DNA of 64,000 nucleotides from Desulforapulum autotrophicum HRM2 (GTDB taxonomy: Bacteria; Desulfobacterota; Desulfobacteria; Desulfobacterales; Desulfobacteraceae): positions 682,001-746,000 of the forward strand of contig NC_012108.1 of assembly GCF_000020365.1 (NCBI RefSeq). Reading direction: 5' to 3'. A program made the position numbers and the translations under genes. Positions 45,390 through 54,700 of this stretch are shown here, piece after piece. Each line of letters opens with the position of its first letter. Positions within the stretch are counted from its first letter, which is position 1. Under the pieces are notes generated by a model. That model did no database searches, was not told where the DNA came from, and was given only the letters and a program-made list of their open reading frames with translations.

Positions 45390-47078
45390 TCATATTTCTC
45401 CAGAAAACGCATACGGTGCCACATGGATTCTTCGATAATGGCTTTCACAATCGAGAATAAAAGCATTGAACAGCACTGCCCCTTTTATATTCGTGGGTTG
45501 CTGCATCTTTTTTATATAGGTGGTGTATCTTTTCTGGTTATGCTGAAGGATTTGCTTTGCCATGGGCATGGAAAGACCTTTTTTATAATTTTTAATCAGG
45601 AGGGGCCGATCGACGACCATGCTGTTGTGCTCCAAAAAGGCGATGATCTGATCCAGCTCATTTTTGTCCGGCAATATGGTCAATACTTTTAACGGCTTTT
45701 CAAAGGGCTTTCGGGCAAGGGCTTCTCCCCAAAAAATACCATCCTCCCTGGGCTCAAAAAGGAAAAGCTTGTCATTGTATCTGGATATCTGAACGGGTGT
45801 ACTTTTATGGGAGCTGAACTTGTCTGCACCCATGGTCACATAGTAATCCTGATTTTCAAATCTGATGGTCTTCTGCTTTGATACCGTGGCTTTTGTTTTT
45901 CTAAATCCATATTTCATGTGCTCCTTGACCTGATCAGTACAAAAGGTCAGTGTGCTGGTAAATGTTTTAAAAAAGTCTGTGAGCTTTTTATCCGGCACCC
46001 AGGCACTGACTTTTCCTTTTTCAGAGAAATAGTGGCGTGTACAGTTGTGTTCATGGCGATATTCCTCCATAAGTGAGCTTGTTTTTAACTCATCCAAATT
46101 TATATCAAGGAGGGTAACGGTGATTTTTTCTTGTTTTCCTTTTTTGAAGATGTACCCGGGCTCTGTCTTTACGATCCTTTTTTCAAACGCCTTGATGATT
46201 CGGATTTCAAAATTATGAAGGCTGCGGTGGGATGATTCCAGGTGAGCCTTATCCTTGGGAGCATGGATCCTTGAGAAATCAGGTTCCATATAAAACCCGT
46301 TCGGGGTGGAATGTTTCAAATTCAAGTCGTTGATGGGGCGCTTAAGATTTAAAAAGCCCTTGGCATTATCCGGCCGGATACGAATCTTTTTTTGGGGAAA
46401 TGGCCTATCCAGTAAAAATTTGGTGAACAGGTTCACGGAGTTCCAACTGCTTTCGGAAAAATACGCATCCAGGACAAACATATAACGAGAGCCCGTATCA
46501 TAAAATTCTATGACCTGGGGCTTTTGCCAATGACCCTTGTCGTTTCTGATCTTAAAATATCTAAAAATACAGCCATCCATCTGGATCAGATCAAACACCG
46601 GTTCTGGTTTAAAACTATTTTTGACCGGAATATCGTCCTCGAAATCTGGTTTATTCAAATATGATTTGAGGTTTTCACGGTAAACACAGTGCCTGAGGGC
46701 ATGGATGGAGATCCTCTTTTTGAACTCTTTCTCAAGCCAGTGGTGATAATTTTTAATGGTTCTTGCCTTATGGGTAATAAAGATGAACCGTTGGCTTGAC
46801 GGATCACACGACTCTTTTACCATTTCTATAAAACGTCTGCGGACCTGTTCGGAGAAAGAACGGGGACGTCCACTGCACTTGCGGCCTTCCATAACCTTCT
46901 TTTCCACAAGTAGGAGTGGCCCCGGAATAATGCCGGTTTTTTGATATTGATCTTTGTAATATTTTTTACTTGCTCGTTTGGCCGAGCCTTTTTTGTTCAT
47001 GATCTTTTTATGGAGCAAAAGATTGAAACGGTCATCAAGCGTCAGAGTAGGTATGACCTTCAGGTTATCCGTGTCCAT
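45390..47078 (-). CDS. DDE transposase, Mu/TniA/TnsB type
   Basis: 562 residues. An N-terminal helix-turn-helix region (residues ~1-140) precedes an RNase-H-fold integrase core. The catalytic triad is readable: Asp in FDLIQMDGCIFRYFK (~167), Asp in IRIRPDNAKGF (~241), Glu in PKDKAHLESSHRSLHNFEIR (~285). A ~250-residue C-terminal region follows, including a beta barrel (DYYVTMGADKF) as in MuA/TnsB. It would bind the repeated terminal sites and catalyse strand transfer. Its start overlaps the preceding gene by 14 bp. Confidence 0.9.
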   Translation of the reverse strand: MDTDNLKVIPTLTLDDRFNLLLHKKIMNKKGSAKRASKKYYKDQYQKTGIIPGPLLLVEKKVMEGRKCSGRPRSFSEQVRRRFIEMVKESCDPSSQRFIFITHKARTIKNYHHWLEKEFKKRISIHALRHCVYRENLKSYLNKPDFEDDIPVKNSFKPEPVFDLIQMDGCIFRYFKIRNDKGHWQKPQVIEFYDTGSRYMFVLDAYFSESSWNSVNLFTKFLLDRPFPQKKIRIRPDNAKGFLNLKRPINDLNLKHSTPNGFYMEPDFSRIHAPKDKAHLESSHRSLHNFEIRIIKAFEKRIVKTEPGYIFKKGKQEKITVTLLDINLDELKTSSLMEEYRHEHNCTRHYFSEKGKVSAWVPDKKLTDFFKTFTSTLTFCTDQVKEHMKYGFRKTKATVSKQKTIRFENQDYYVTMGADKFSSHKSTPVQISRYNDKLFLFEPREDGIFWGEALARKPFEKPLKVLTILPDKNELDQIIAFLEHNSMVVDRPLLIKNYKKGLSMPMAKQILQHNQKRYTTYIKKMQQPTNIKGAVLFNAFILDCESHYRRIHVAPYAFSGEI

Positions 47079-47646
47079 TGCCGTTCTCCCTTGTCAATAT
47101 TTTTTCCCGAATGACCCGGTTCCACAATAGCCCAGCCTGGCGAGATGTCTTTTGCCAGTGATCCTGTTGGGCCAGTCGAACCTGGTCAAGCATTGCCTGG
47201 ACAGCATCCATATAGGCTTTGCTGACCTGATCGGTTAAATCCACAGGTTCGTCTTTACTGCCGGTGTCGTTTTCTTTTGCGGAATCAATGAACTGTTTGA
47301 TGTTTGGTGCGGTTATCTCCATGGCGGTTTTTAAAAATGCCTTCCATATTTTACGCTGTTCGATGGGATCCAATGGGGCCAGGGGGCGCACCTGGGATTC
47401 ATTGTTGGGAAGAATGTCTCCAATTGGAGACAGATTGTTGATAACCTTATAGGATTCTATCAGGCGATAAGCTTGGGCTCTGCCCATATCCCAGCGCACT
47501 CTGGCATAAGTTTCAAAACTACTGAAAAGATTGAGTTTATACAGCCGGGTATCTTTTATCTCTTTCAGAGCTTTGCCTATTTCATGGAAACGACTCTGAT
47601 TACGGGCAATAAGATTCTCCAGACGGGTCAACCGATCCTGTTCCAT
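47065..47646 (-). CDS. ParB-like/DUF3102-type DNA-binding protein in transposon
   Basis: 193 residues. The segment LFSSFETYARVRWDMGRAQA then YRLIESYKVINNLS (residues ~40-75) is the helix-turn-helix-like region of proteins related to the KorB/ParB-adjacent DUF3102 type; a central acidic part and a C-terminal helix follow. It starts at the stop of the zinc-finger gene (GGAGG just upstream) and overlaps the transposase gene. A role as regulator or target-DNA adaptor for transposition is inferred from position only. Confidence 0.65.
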   Translation of the reverse strand: MEQDRLTRLENLIARNQSRFHEIGKALKEIKDTRLYKLNLFSSFETYARVRWDMGRAQAYRLIESYKVINNLSPIGDILPNNESQVRPLAPLDPIEQRKIWKAFLKTAMEITAPNIKQFIDSAKENDTGSKDEPVDLTDQVSKAYMDAVQAMLDQVRLAQQDHWQKTSRQAGLLWNRVIREKILTRENGNGHG

Positions 47647-48017
47647 TATCCTAATCCTCCCGGCATGGTCTGGCCGATGCCTCCGATAAAATTTTGCAAC
47701 CCCTGTCTGGCATCTTTGTTCTGATTCGGAACTTTGACCATCAGGCGTTTTAAGAACAGAACGCTCTCTTTAAACCCGATTCTCTGAACAGTCATCACAA
47801 GATCGATGGTGTTGAAGTTTTTTTCACATCGAAAGCACCGGGCCAGGTTGGTGGCTGGGTTTATGGCTGTCTGGAATTCATTACAGATCGGGCACAGAAA
47901 ACGGAAAAAGCCTTCACTGATTTTTGATGGCATTTCCAGTTGCTCCCTTATCAACATCTCCACAGGGATAAAATTTCTTAATTCAAACAACTCTTGGGAT
48001 GAAAATTTTTTTGGCAT
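47646..48017 (-). CDS. Primase-type (CHC2-like) zinc-finger protein in transposon
   Basis: 123 residues. The core FRFLCPICNEF ... NLARCFRCEKNFNTIDLV (residues ~38-75) has the CPxC...CxxC spacing and flanking strands of the DnaG CHC2 zinc ribbon, but without the catalytic TOPRIM domain. It may therefore bind single-stranded or structured DNA rather than synthesise primers. A good ribosome site (GAGG) precedes the ATG. Its stop is shared with the next gene's start. Confidence 0.7.
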   Translation of the reverse strand: MPKKFSSQELFELRNFIPVEMLIREQLEMPSKISEGFFRFLCPICNEFQTAINPATNLARCFRCEKNFNTIDLVMTVQRIGFKESVLFLKRLMVKVPNQNKDARQGLQNFIGGIGQTMPGGLG

Positions 48018-48120
48018 GAGTCCTCACATTTGTCGGGGTTATCAAGGCACTTTGCCTTAAGCTCAAGGCAAGGTGTAAAAATCCTATTTTTAAACTACTA
48101 TAATAGCCCCATCCTTGTCT

Positions 48121-48288
48121 GTTGTGTCTTAAACACCCTTATGTATTAGTCTGTTCGTATCTCCTTTATTTACAGAGGTTTAGGTTAATGATGCGTCTTA
48201 AAACCCTAAGTCGATTACTTTGTTGGGATATCAATGAATTACAGTTGGTTAAGTCTATGATGCGTCTTGAAACTCCGATTCGATTAGT
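48121..48288. repeat. Degenerate 69-bp tandem repeat (about 2.4 copies)
   Basis: Blocks starting at 48121, 48190 and 48259 share a 30-base core (for example GATGCGTCTTAAAACCCTAA at 48190 and GATGCGTCTTGAAACTCCGA at 48259) at an exact 69-bp period. The 39-base stretches between cores also resemble each other (about 25 of 39 identical), so it is a decayed minisatellite and not a CRISPR array. It fills the space between the two zinc-finger genes. Confidence 0.7.
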
Positions 48289-48317
48289 CGAGGTTTTTAT
48301 CCATAAACACCCCCCCC

Positions 48318-48716
48318 CTATCTGAACGCAGTTTTTGAATCGTATGACTGATTCAGAATCTGCCAAGCTACATATTGGATGACGATCATATTTCTTGTTC
48401 CATACTCGTTTTCTAAAATTTCATATGGCAATACGGGCTTTGCCAGGCAGTTGGGCGGGGGGTGTTCATGGGGAGGTATGCTGGATTTAAATTCCTTAGA
48501 AGATTCTTCCTCAATCTTTTCTAATTTTTTACCCAGATAGTTATTTTTAAAATATTCACCGTTTTTTTTGTTCCATTTTTGACAGTTTCTTCGGTGCTGT
48601 TCAGTTTTGCAGGCAGACCTTCCACATGTTGTCTGTCGTCCTTTTTGGCGGACATCCGGCTTAAACCATTTGCGGCAAATACAGCAGGGGCGTTTTCCAC
48701 TTGAACTTTTTGCCAT
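48318..48716 (-). CDS. Small zinc-finger protein in transposon
   Basis: 132 residues. The N-terminus has CCICRKWFKPDVRQKGRQTT and CGRSACKTEQHRRNCQKW: six cysteines in a compact zinc-binding region, then a charged linker and an unrelated C-terminal part. Similar small Cys-rich proteins accompany mobile elements in this group of bacteria, to my knowledge without assigned function. It is the first gene after the transposon's right end and may be the first of its operon, though the 300-bp gap with tandem repeats follows it. Confidence 0.6.
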   Translation of the reverse strand: MAKSSSGKRPCCICRKWFKPDVRQKGRQTTCGRSACKTEQHRRNCQKWNKKNGEYFKNNYLGKKLEKIEEESSKEFKSSIPPHEHPPPNCLAKPVLPYEILENEYGTRNMIVIQYVAWQILNQSYDSKTAFR

Positions 48717-48850
48717 TATATTTTCTCCAAATTTAAATCTGGATGAAAATATAGCCCTAAAAATTGATTTTGTCGTAAAAGCGGCGGGGTAAGCGGGGTA
48801 TGATTTATTTTCTATTTGGCGGGGTATTTGCGGCGGGCTGCCCTAATCAT

Positions 48851-48911
48851 AGCGTTATAGTATTTTGCGAACGATTTGGGGGGTAGGCGTTAGAGTATTC
48901 GCATCTTAACA
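48851..48911 (-). promoter_or_regulatory. Right-end transposase binding sites
   Basis: Two inverted-orientation copies of the terminal motif: GCGTTAGAGTATTCGCATCT at 48887-48906 (ending TTAACA) and GCGTTATAGTATTTTGCGAA at 48852-48871. A single end of the same family recurs at 58764. Confidence 0.8.
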
Positions 48912-49326
48912 AGCAGATGATGAAATAATAAGGCTGTACGGTAAACGCTGGGATATCGAAGTATTTTTTAAAATGTGCAAACAGCATCTAAAACTGGTTA
49001 AAGAGATCCAAATCCGGAACTATGATGGTTTGATCGGACACACTTCCCTGGTAATGGCCAGATACAATATTCTGAGTCTGTTCCAAAGGAAAAGCGTTGA
49101 TCAACGATCATTTGGAGATTTATTCAGAGCCTGCAATGAAGAATTGGCCAACATAACTTTCCTTGATGCACTAACGAGGATAATGCAATTAGCCATGGCT
49201 ACGTTACGAAAGGTTCATAACTTGTCTGAGAAGATCATAAATTCCATGCTCGACCTGATAATGGGTGAAGCACTTGTATATTTCGGCCTTTCCAATCGGC
49301 AAACGCCCCTATTGGAAGGGGAATAG
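48912..49326 (+). pseudogene. IS4-family transposase, C-terminal part
   Basis: Continues the gene broken at 44323: ADDEIIRLYGKRWDIEVFFK holds the catalytic Glu (W-x-I-E-x-F-F-K), followed by the usual LVMARYNILSLF. It ends at TAG 49324-49326. Alone it has no start or catalytic Asp residues and cannot function. Confidence 0.92.
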
Positions 49327-49544
49327 AGATGAATTTACTTCTCAGAAAGTTGAGTTATTATTATTAGGTTTCTGAGGCAAGTTATAGCTTTAAGAACAGT
49401 AGCGTCTCAGGTTGGTGTGCGTTACCGCTGTGAAAGATGATCTTTGGTAATCTATGGTTTGCAACTACTCCATTCTCATATAATTCCGTGAAAACAGACA
49501 AGTCCTTCTCTCTGGAAATATCGTCATCGAGCCTATCTGATAGT

Positions 49545-49782
49545 TACTTGATACTGCCAGAATGCATCTTTATCCGATCATTCTCCTCGCTCTTTTGTCG
49601 CATCGTATCTCGGGTAAAGGCCGACGCTCCATTCTCAAAAAACTCTTTCTGCCACCGGTAAAACACGGTTGGTTGCAATTTGTATTTATCACACAGATCC
49701 GATACCGCAAACTTGTTAACCAAATGCCGTTTCAGAATGGTTACTTTTTTTCCGGGGTGTAGCTTTTTCTCTTCCTTTTCAT
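49545..49782 (-). pseudogene. IS3-type orfA remnant
   Basis: From ATG 49782 (with AGGTAAG upstream) the frame reads MKRKRKSYTPEKK and is then interrupted after a run of seven A; one base later it continues TILKRHLVNKFAVSDLCDKY and FYRWQKEFFENGASAF, the helix-turn-helix of IS3-type OrfA (transposase_8), and ends near 49545. No orfB follows. About 200 bp between here and the IS4 remnant hold nothing recognisable. Confidence 0.7.
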
Positions 49783-49818
49783 GTTGCTTACCTCCGCTCG
49801 AGTATGTTAATTTAATTA

Positions 49819-51658
49819 GTGTCTGACCGAAAACCCCTTTGAGAGGCCTTCGGGTGTCCTCATAAATCCTTGATGTTCACTTCATCAAAGTTTTATGCGA
49901 GGTGTGGTTCTTTTTTGATGATCTTTGACAATTTAAACTTATTTTGGACGTAACTATTCTTTTTTATTCAAATTGTCCTCTTTCTCTGCAGTTTTGGTTT
50001 AGCCGGATTTACGTTGAATTCGTTTTAGCTTCTTTTGTTGAATATGGTGCCCGATAATCTGGAGGTTCCTTGCCAGAACCGACAAACTGACATACCGCTT
50101 AAAACCATGAATACCATGATCCGGGCATCGGTCCAGACCATGGTTTTCCAACCCGTTGATGGCGGACTCAACTGCCGAGTGTTTTCTTTTGGATCGGCGG
50201 AATTCCTCGGCTGTTTCTTCTTCAAATTCAGCTTTGTTTCGCTTCCCTTTTTTTGGAAGCACCAGAAGGGTGAGATTGTCTTTCAAAGCCTTCTTGTTTC
50301 CAGGATTGTAAAAACCTTTGTCAAAACTGCACCCTTTGAGGTTTGGGAACTTGCTTTGAGCGGCATCGACCATGGCAACTGCCACCTTGTCGTCAGTTTC
50401 TTTTTCCATAACCTGGTGGTGCAGAATTAGGCCATATTGATCTTCCAGGATGCAAACCCGCAGCCCCAATTCCTGGGGAACACCGGCTTTCCCTTTGGAG
50501 ATCCATTCCGTATGGGGTTCAAAAAGTGAGAGGACCTTTTCATTATGCGGAATTTTTTTACCCTTTATAACACGCTGTCTAATCCTGCCGATTGGCATGA
50601 TCGATATACGTTTTCAGCTCTTCTATCCTTGCCAGACAGGCTGGATCGTTTGAAACAATGTGTTCGATGGTAGAATTTGCCGTTTTGACAAAATTCTCTG
50701 CAGATTCGATATAATTGGCGTGGGCTTCAATGATTAACTGCTTCCGTTGGGCCTTTTTCTTTTCATCCTTTGAAGTGGAATGCTTTAGTTTTTGGGCGAT
50801 GCGATAGAGTTTTTTAAACGAGCGTATATTATAATCGTACTGTCGCCAAAGGGTCATCCCCAGTCCCTGGCTGATCATGGCGGCAATTTGAATCATTTTT
50901 CGGACTGCGTCGAACAATAGGTTGATATCGGTAGGGTAGTGTACATCCGTCTCAAGAACAAAGGAATCACAGCGTCCCATCAACGTCTGGTCTTTTTTTT
51001 TACCAGGAGTTTATGACCTTCTTTGACAACCAGAGTATTTATTTTATCAAGGACTTCCGGGGTTAAAAGTGAGACGTTATCCTTCAAAGTCTGAAGCGGG
51101 TATGTTTTGTCATCGTCCATCATCCCGTGCCCGAGCATTTGTCGCATGGTTTTATGGTTGTTGGCAATTTCTTGAAGTTTGTCATAATCCCAGTTGCAGT
51201 TGAGTCGAATGGTTCCCATTACAAGAATTTTCCATAAATCCATTCCGGGATGGCCGTTTTTGGAATTTACCCTTTCCGGAGTCACGGTTTCAAGGATGTC
51301 AAAAACTGCTTGGCGAAGTTCTTTGTCACAATAGATGTGTTTAAGACCCAAAAGAAGCTTGGGGATCTCATCCCTGGATCTCATATCAATTTTGATATCC
51401 TCGATTGGAGTTTGTCCGAATGTCAGTTGTGGATCGAAAATTTTACGCAAAGGAACCTCGAAGTTTTGCAAACATTAGAATAGCAAGATATTTATTAATT
51501 AGTAATATCTTCAATTAAATTCATTTATTCAAGTAGCTTACTGTAAAGTATAAACGAGTAAAAGTCAAGTTAAAATTGTGTTTTAGTAAGAACTTTAACT
51601 CATGCGGTGGCTCATAAAACCGCTAAAGACAAGGGTTTTGAAGTTTTCGGTCAAACAC
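49819..51658 (-). mobile_element. ISNCY-type insertion sequence (frameshifted)
   Basis: Terminal inverted repeats: GTGTCTGACCGAAAAC (49819-49834) and GTTTTCGGTCAAACAC (51643-51658). Both are flanked by TAATTA (49813-49818, 51659-51664), a likely 6-bp target duplication or an extension of the repeats. It encloses one transposase coding region in three frames. It ends 73 bp before the start of the first CHAT gene, so it may carry or have displaced that gene's promoter. Confidence 0.8.
49999..51471 (-). pseudogene. ISNCY-type transposase, two frame breaks
   Basis: Three consecutive pieces on the minus strand. Piece 1 (51471-50980) starts MQNFEVPLRKIFDPQLTFGQ and has HPGMDLWKILVMGTIRLNCNWDYDKL. 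Piece 2 (50983-50579) has GRCDSFVLETDVHYPTDINL with the first catalytic Asp. Piece 3 (50598-49999) has LRVCILEDQYGLILHHQVM, SFDKGFYNPGNKKAL and HSAVESAINGLENHGLDRC with the Glu region. One extra A in the A9 run at 50993-51001 rejoins pieces 1 and 2; removal of one G near 50588 rejoins 2 and 3. The first may be slippage; the second looks like mutation. Confidence 0.8.
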
Positions 51659-51731
51659 TAATTAGTGGAAGACTCCAATTCTCGTTGAACCAAGACATAA
51701 ATATTAAATTCCTCTAATAGGAGGAAAGCTT

Positions 51732-54700
51732 ATGAGTGGTCCAATTAAACTTCCATCAGGATTATGTGTTACTTTATCGGAAGGACTGACCCTCTCAGAA
51801 AAAAAGCCTGGCAAGAAAGGAAGGCGAGGGGTTAGGCAACGTACACCGGGTGTGGTCCCTCTTCCTGGTGCTGCGAATACAATGGACGATCAGGAGACGA
51901 GTGGAATCATCGATTCCCTCGTTGACCAGGATATGACTCTGGTTGGTACTGTACCCATTGCGACTTCGCCAGTTTCTCAGCCAGTAAAAAGGAGATTCGG
52001 CAAATTCACTTCGCATAATGCGACAATTGAAGTCGATCTGGACACCAATGAAAATGCGGTGGTCCTGCTTGAACAGGATGGATTTTACACTTGGCATTTT
52101 GACGGGGTAGAACCACCTCTATCTGGGACGGAACCGAAAATTAGTCACCACAGTAGCAAAAGGGGCGCTCGAACAGTAACTTTTCAGCTGTCTCTTGGAA
52201 CTTCCTCCACAGGGGGCAAGAAAAAGCGTGGCTGGCTGGGCGACTTGATTGTGGAAAATGTCCAGGCTTTTGTTTTCAAGTATGCGGGACGGTTTCTACT
52301 GAAACACGGTGCGGCGTTCCTGGAACGCAAAGTGCGCACAGGATGGGTCGCATTAGATAGCGACAATCCCTTGGAGTGGCCGGAATTACCTGATCTGTCA
52401 ACTGTTGAATTGCCGGAACACCGTGCTGCACGCATCCTTCTCTTTGTCCATGGAACATTCAGCAACACGACAGGTGGATTTGGTGCTTTGGGGGCAACGC
52501 CCTGGGGACGCAGTTTTTTGCAGGCTACCCGTGCCAATTACGACACCGTTATAGGTTTTGACCACCAGACCCTATGTGTCGATCCTCTCGCAAACGCAAC
52601 CGCGCTACTACAGGGGCTCGAATCAAGAACCTGGCTGCAACCTGCGAAAATCGACGTAGTCTGCCACAGTCGAGGTGGCATTACGGTTCGCAGCCTAATT
52701 GAATATCTCTTACCGGCTGCAACCATACCGATACAGATTGAGCGGGTGGTGTTCGTTGGTGCCGTTAATGGGGGAACTGAACTGGCGGAGCCAGACAACT
52801 GGAAATCACTGATCAATTTATACACAAATCTGGCCGTGGGTGCATGCCGGGCAATTGCAATGTTTCCTCAGGCCACGTTTGCTGCACAACTGATGGGAGG
52901 GGTGCTGAAGAGTGTCGGTTCGCTTGCAAAAATCCTGGTCGATGAAGCTATTACGGAAAAGGCTGTTCCTGGGTTGGCCGCAATGGAACCAGATGGGGAT
53001 TTCATTCATCAGTTAAATCAGAGCCAGCCTGGCCAGCCAACCGCAATAGAGAGCAGGTATTACGCTGTCACCTCCGACTTTGATGCCAAAAGCGCGCTGG
53101 AAAATCTCAAGGAGCTGCCGCGACAGTTGCTCCTCGCACTTGCCGATGGTGTTGTCGATCAGCTGATGGGAACATCAAATGACCTGGTGGTCAATCTCAG
53201 TTCGATGAAACATATTGATGCTCAGTCTGGCCGTTACATCAAAGATTCACTGGATTTTGGGCAAAACGGCATCGTCTTCCATACCAACTACTTTTTGCAG
53301 CCGCAGGTTACGAACGCGTTGGCACGCTGGTTTGACCTGGAATTTCCGCAAGTTGCGAGCCCGGCCAGAATCAGGGGTGTCAAGGCGGGAGGTGTCGCAA
53401 TACCTGAAAAGACCCTTGCCCGTCTGGATCACGATGTATTGGTGGCCCTAGCAGAAGACTCAGGTATGGATACCCTCGAACGGATCCAGAGTAATATTCC
53501 AAGCTATGTTGTAATTGAGCGGCAGTGGGATGAGCAAATACTTCATTACGCTTTTGCAGCGGAGGAAGTGATCGAACTGGCCTCCCAGCAGCCGGAGGCG
53601 ATTCTGATGGATTCGCTAGGGTTGCATGAAACAGAGGCTTCGGCAGAGGGCCCTGTTGATGCTTTGCCTCCATCTCATGAAGGCGCCCAACGTTCCTGCA
53701 GCAAGCGAGTAATCGGGTTGGAAGACGGCAGGGTGATCGGTGTCGCGGAATCAGAGGTCTTGGCAACGTCGGTTGATGATCTGGTTCTACTGGCTGACCA
53801 AGTCAGCTCTCCGATCGATGACAAAGGCCTGGTTGTAGCCCGGCGGGTCATGCCAAGGTTTGTTCACAGCAAGCCGCCTCTCTTTAGAAATTTGATTGAC
53901 TCGGTCTCCCTACCAGTTGACTTTGCATTTGATCGTTCAGATGGCGTATCTGTGAGAAGAACAAGGGGCCATTCGAGTGGACATGCGGGAGCTATCATCT
54001 CCGAGCCGACACCAGTTTTACCTCCTGCAGTGACCTGCCACGCCTTGGCGGAAATGGATGATGAGGTAGTGATTGGGGAGGTTACATCTTTAGATGTCAC
54101 CCTGTCGCGGGAAATTATCGGGGCAACGAAAGCAGTGGCGGCACAGGGAGAGATTTCCGTAAAGACTGATCGCAAATTGACGGTTGAGCTGATTCCAAAG
54201 AAAAATTTCATGGCAGCCGGGGAAACTCGCGTTGAAATTGACGTCCCTGAGGACATGCAGCCGGAACAGTTGATTTTTGATGTCAAGGCTACCGACGCAG
54301 GGGAGGGAGAAATACTCGTGAGGGTCAGGCAGGGTGTAAGGCCCCTGGTAAATCTTTCTCTCAAGACCACTATTATCGCGGCTCGGACACGTCCGCCTGT
54401 CCGTCGACCGCAGGAGGCAACGGTAATCGAGGAGGAGCCGGGGCCGCAGCCAGAGCATGAATTGAGCATTTTCGAGCTCGAACGCGGGGGAAAATGGCTC
54501 TACCAGTTCATTCTCAGGGCTCCCGACCTCGGGGTACTCGGGAGCTGGGAATCGAAACCATTCAAAGGTGATCGCAGCGACTTTATTGCCGAAATATATG
54601 AAGATATAGAACAGCGCTATCTGAGCAATAAAGAGGATTACGAACAGTTTCAACAGGAGCTTCGGGAGGTGGGGGCGGGGCTATGGGACGAGCTGTTTCC

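Larger units (their letters stand above)
44324..48911 (-). mobile_element. Complete Mu/Tn7-like transposon (4.59 kb)
   Basis: The ends are 5'-TG...CA-3' with 25-bp inverted repeats: left TGATAAGATGC-AAATACTCTAACGC, right (other strand) TGTTAAGATGC-GAATACTCTAACGC. A second internal site of the same motif lies at each end (44432-44453 and 48851-48872), as expected for TnsB/MuA-type binding sites. AGCAGA is duplicated on both sides (44318-44323, 48912-48917). It lies inside an IS4-type transposase gene. Genes, all minus: small zinc-finger protein, primase-type zinc-finger protein, ParB-like protein, DDE transposase, AAA+ ATPase. There is no recognisable TniQ/TnsD or resolvase. Confidence 0.9.

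Noticed and set aside
48121-48288. Three evenly spaced 30-base repeats as a CRISPR mini-array
   Set aside because: The 39-base 'spacers' are about 64% identical to each other and the cores differ at many positions; tandem duplication explains it better, and no cas gene is present.
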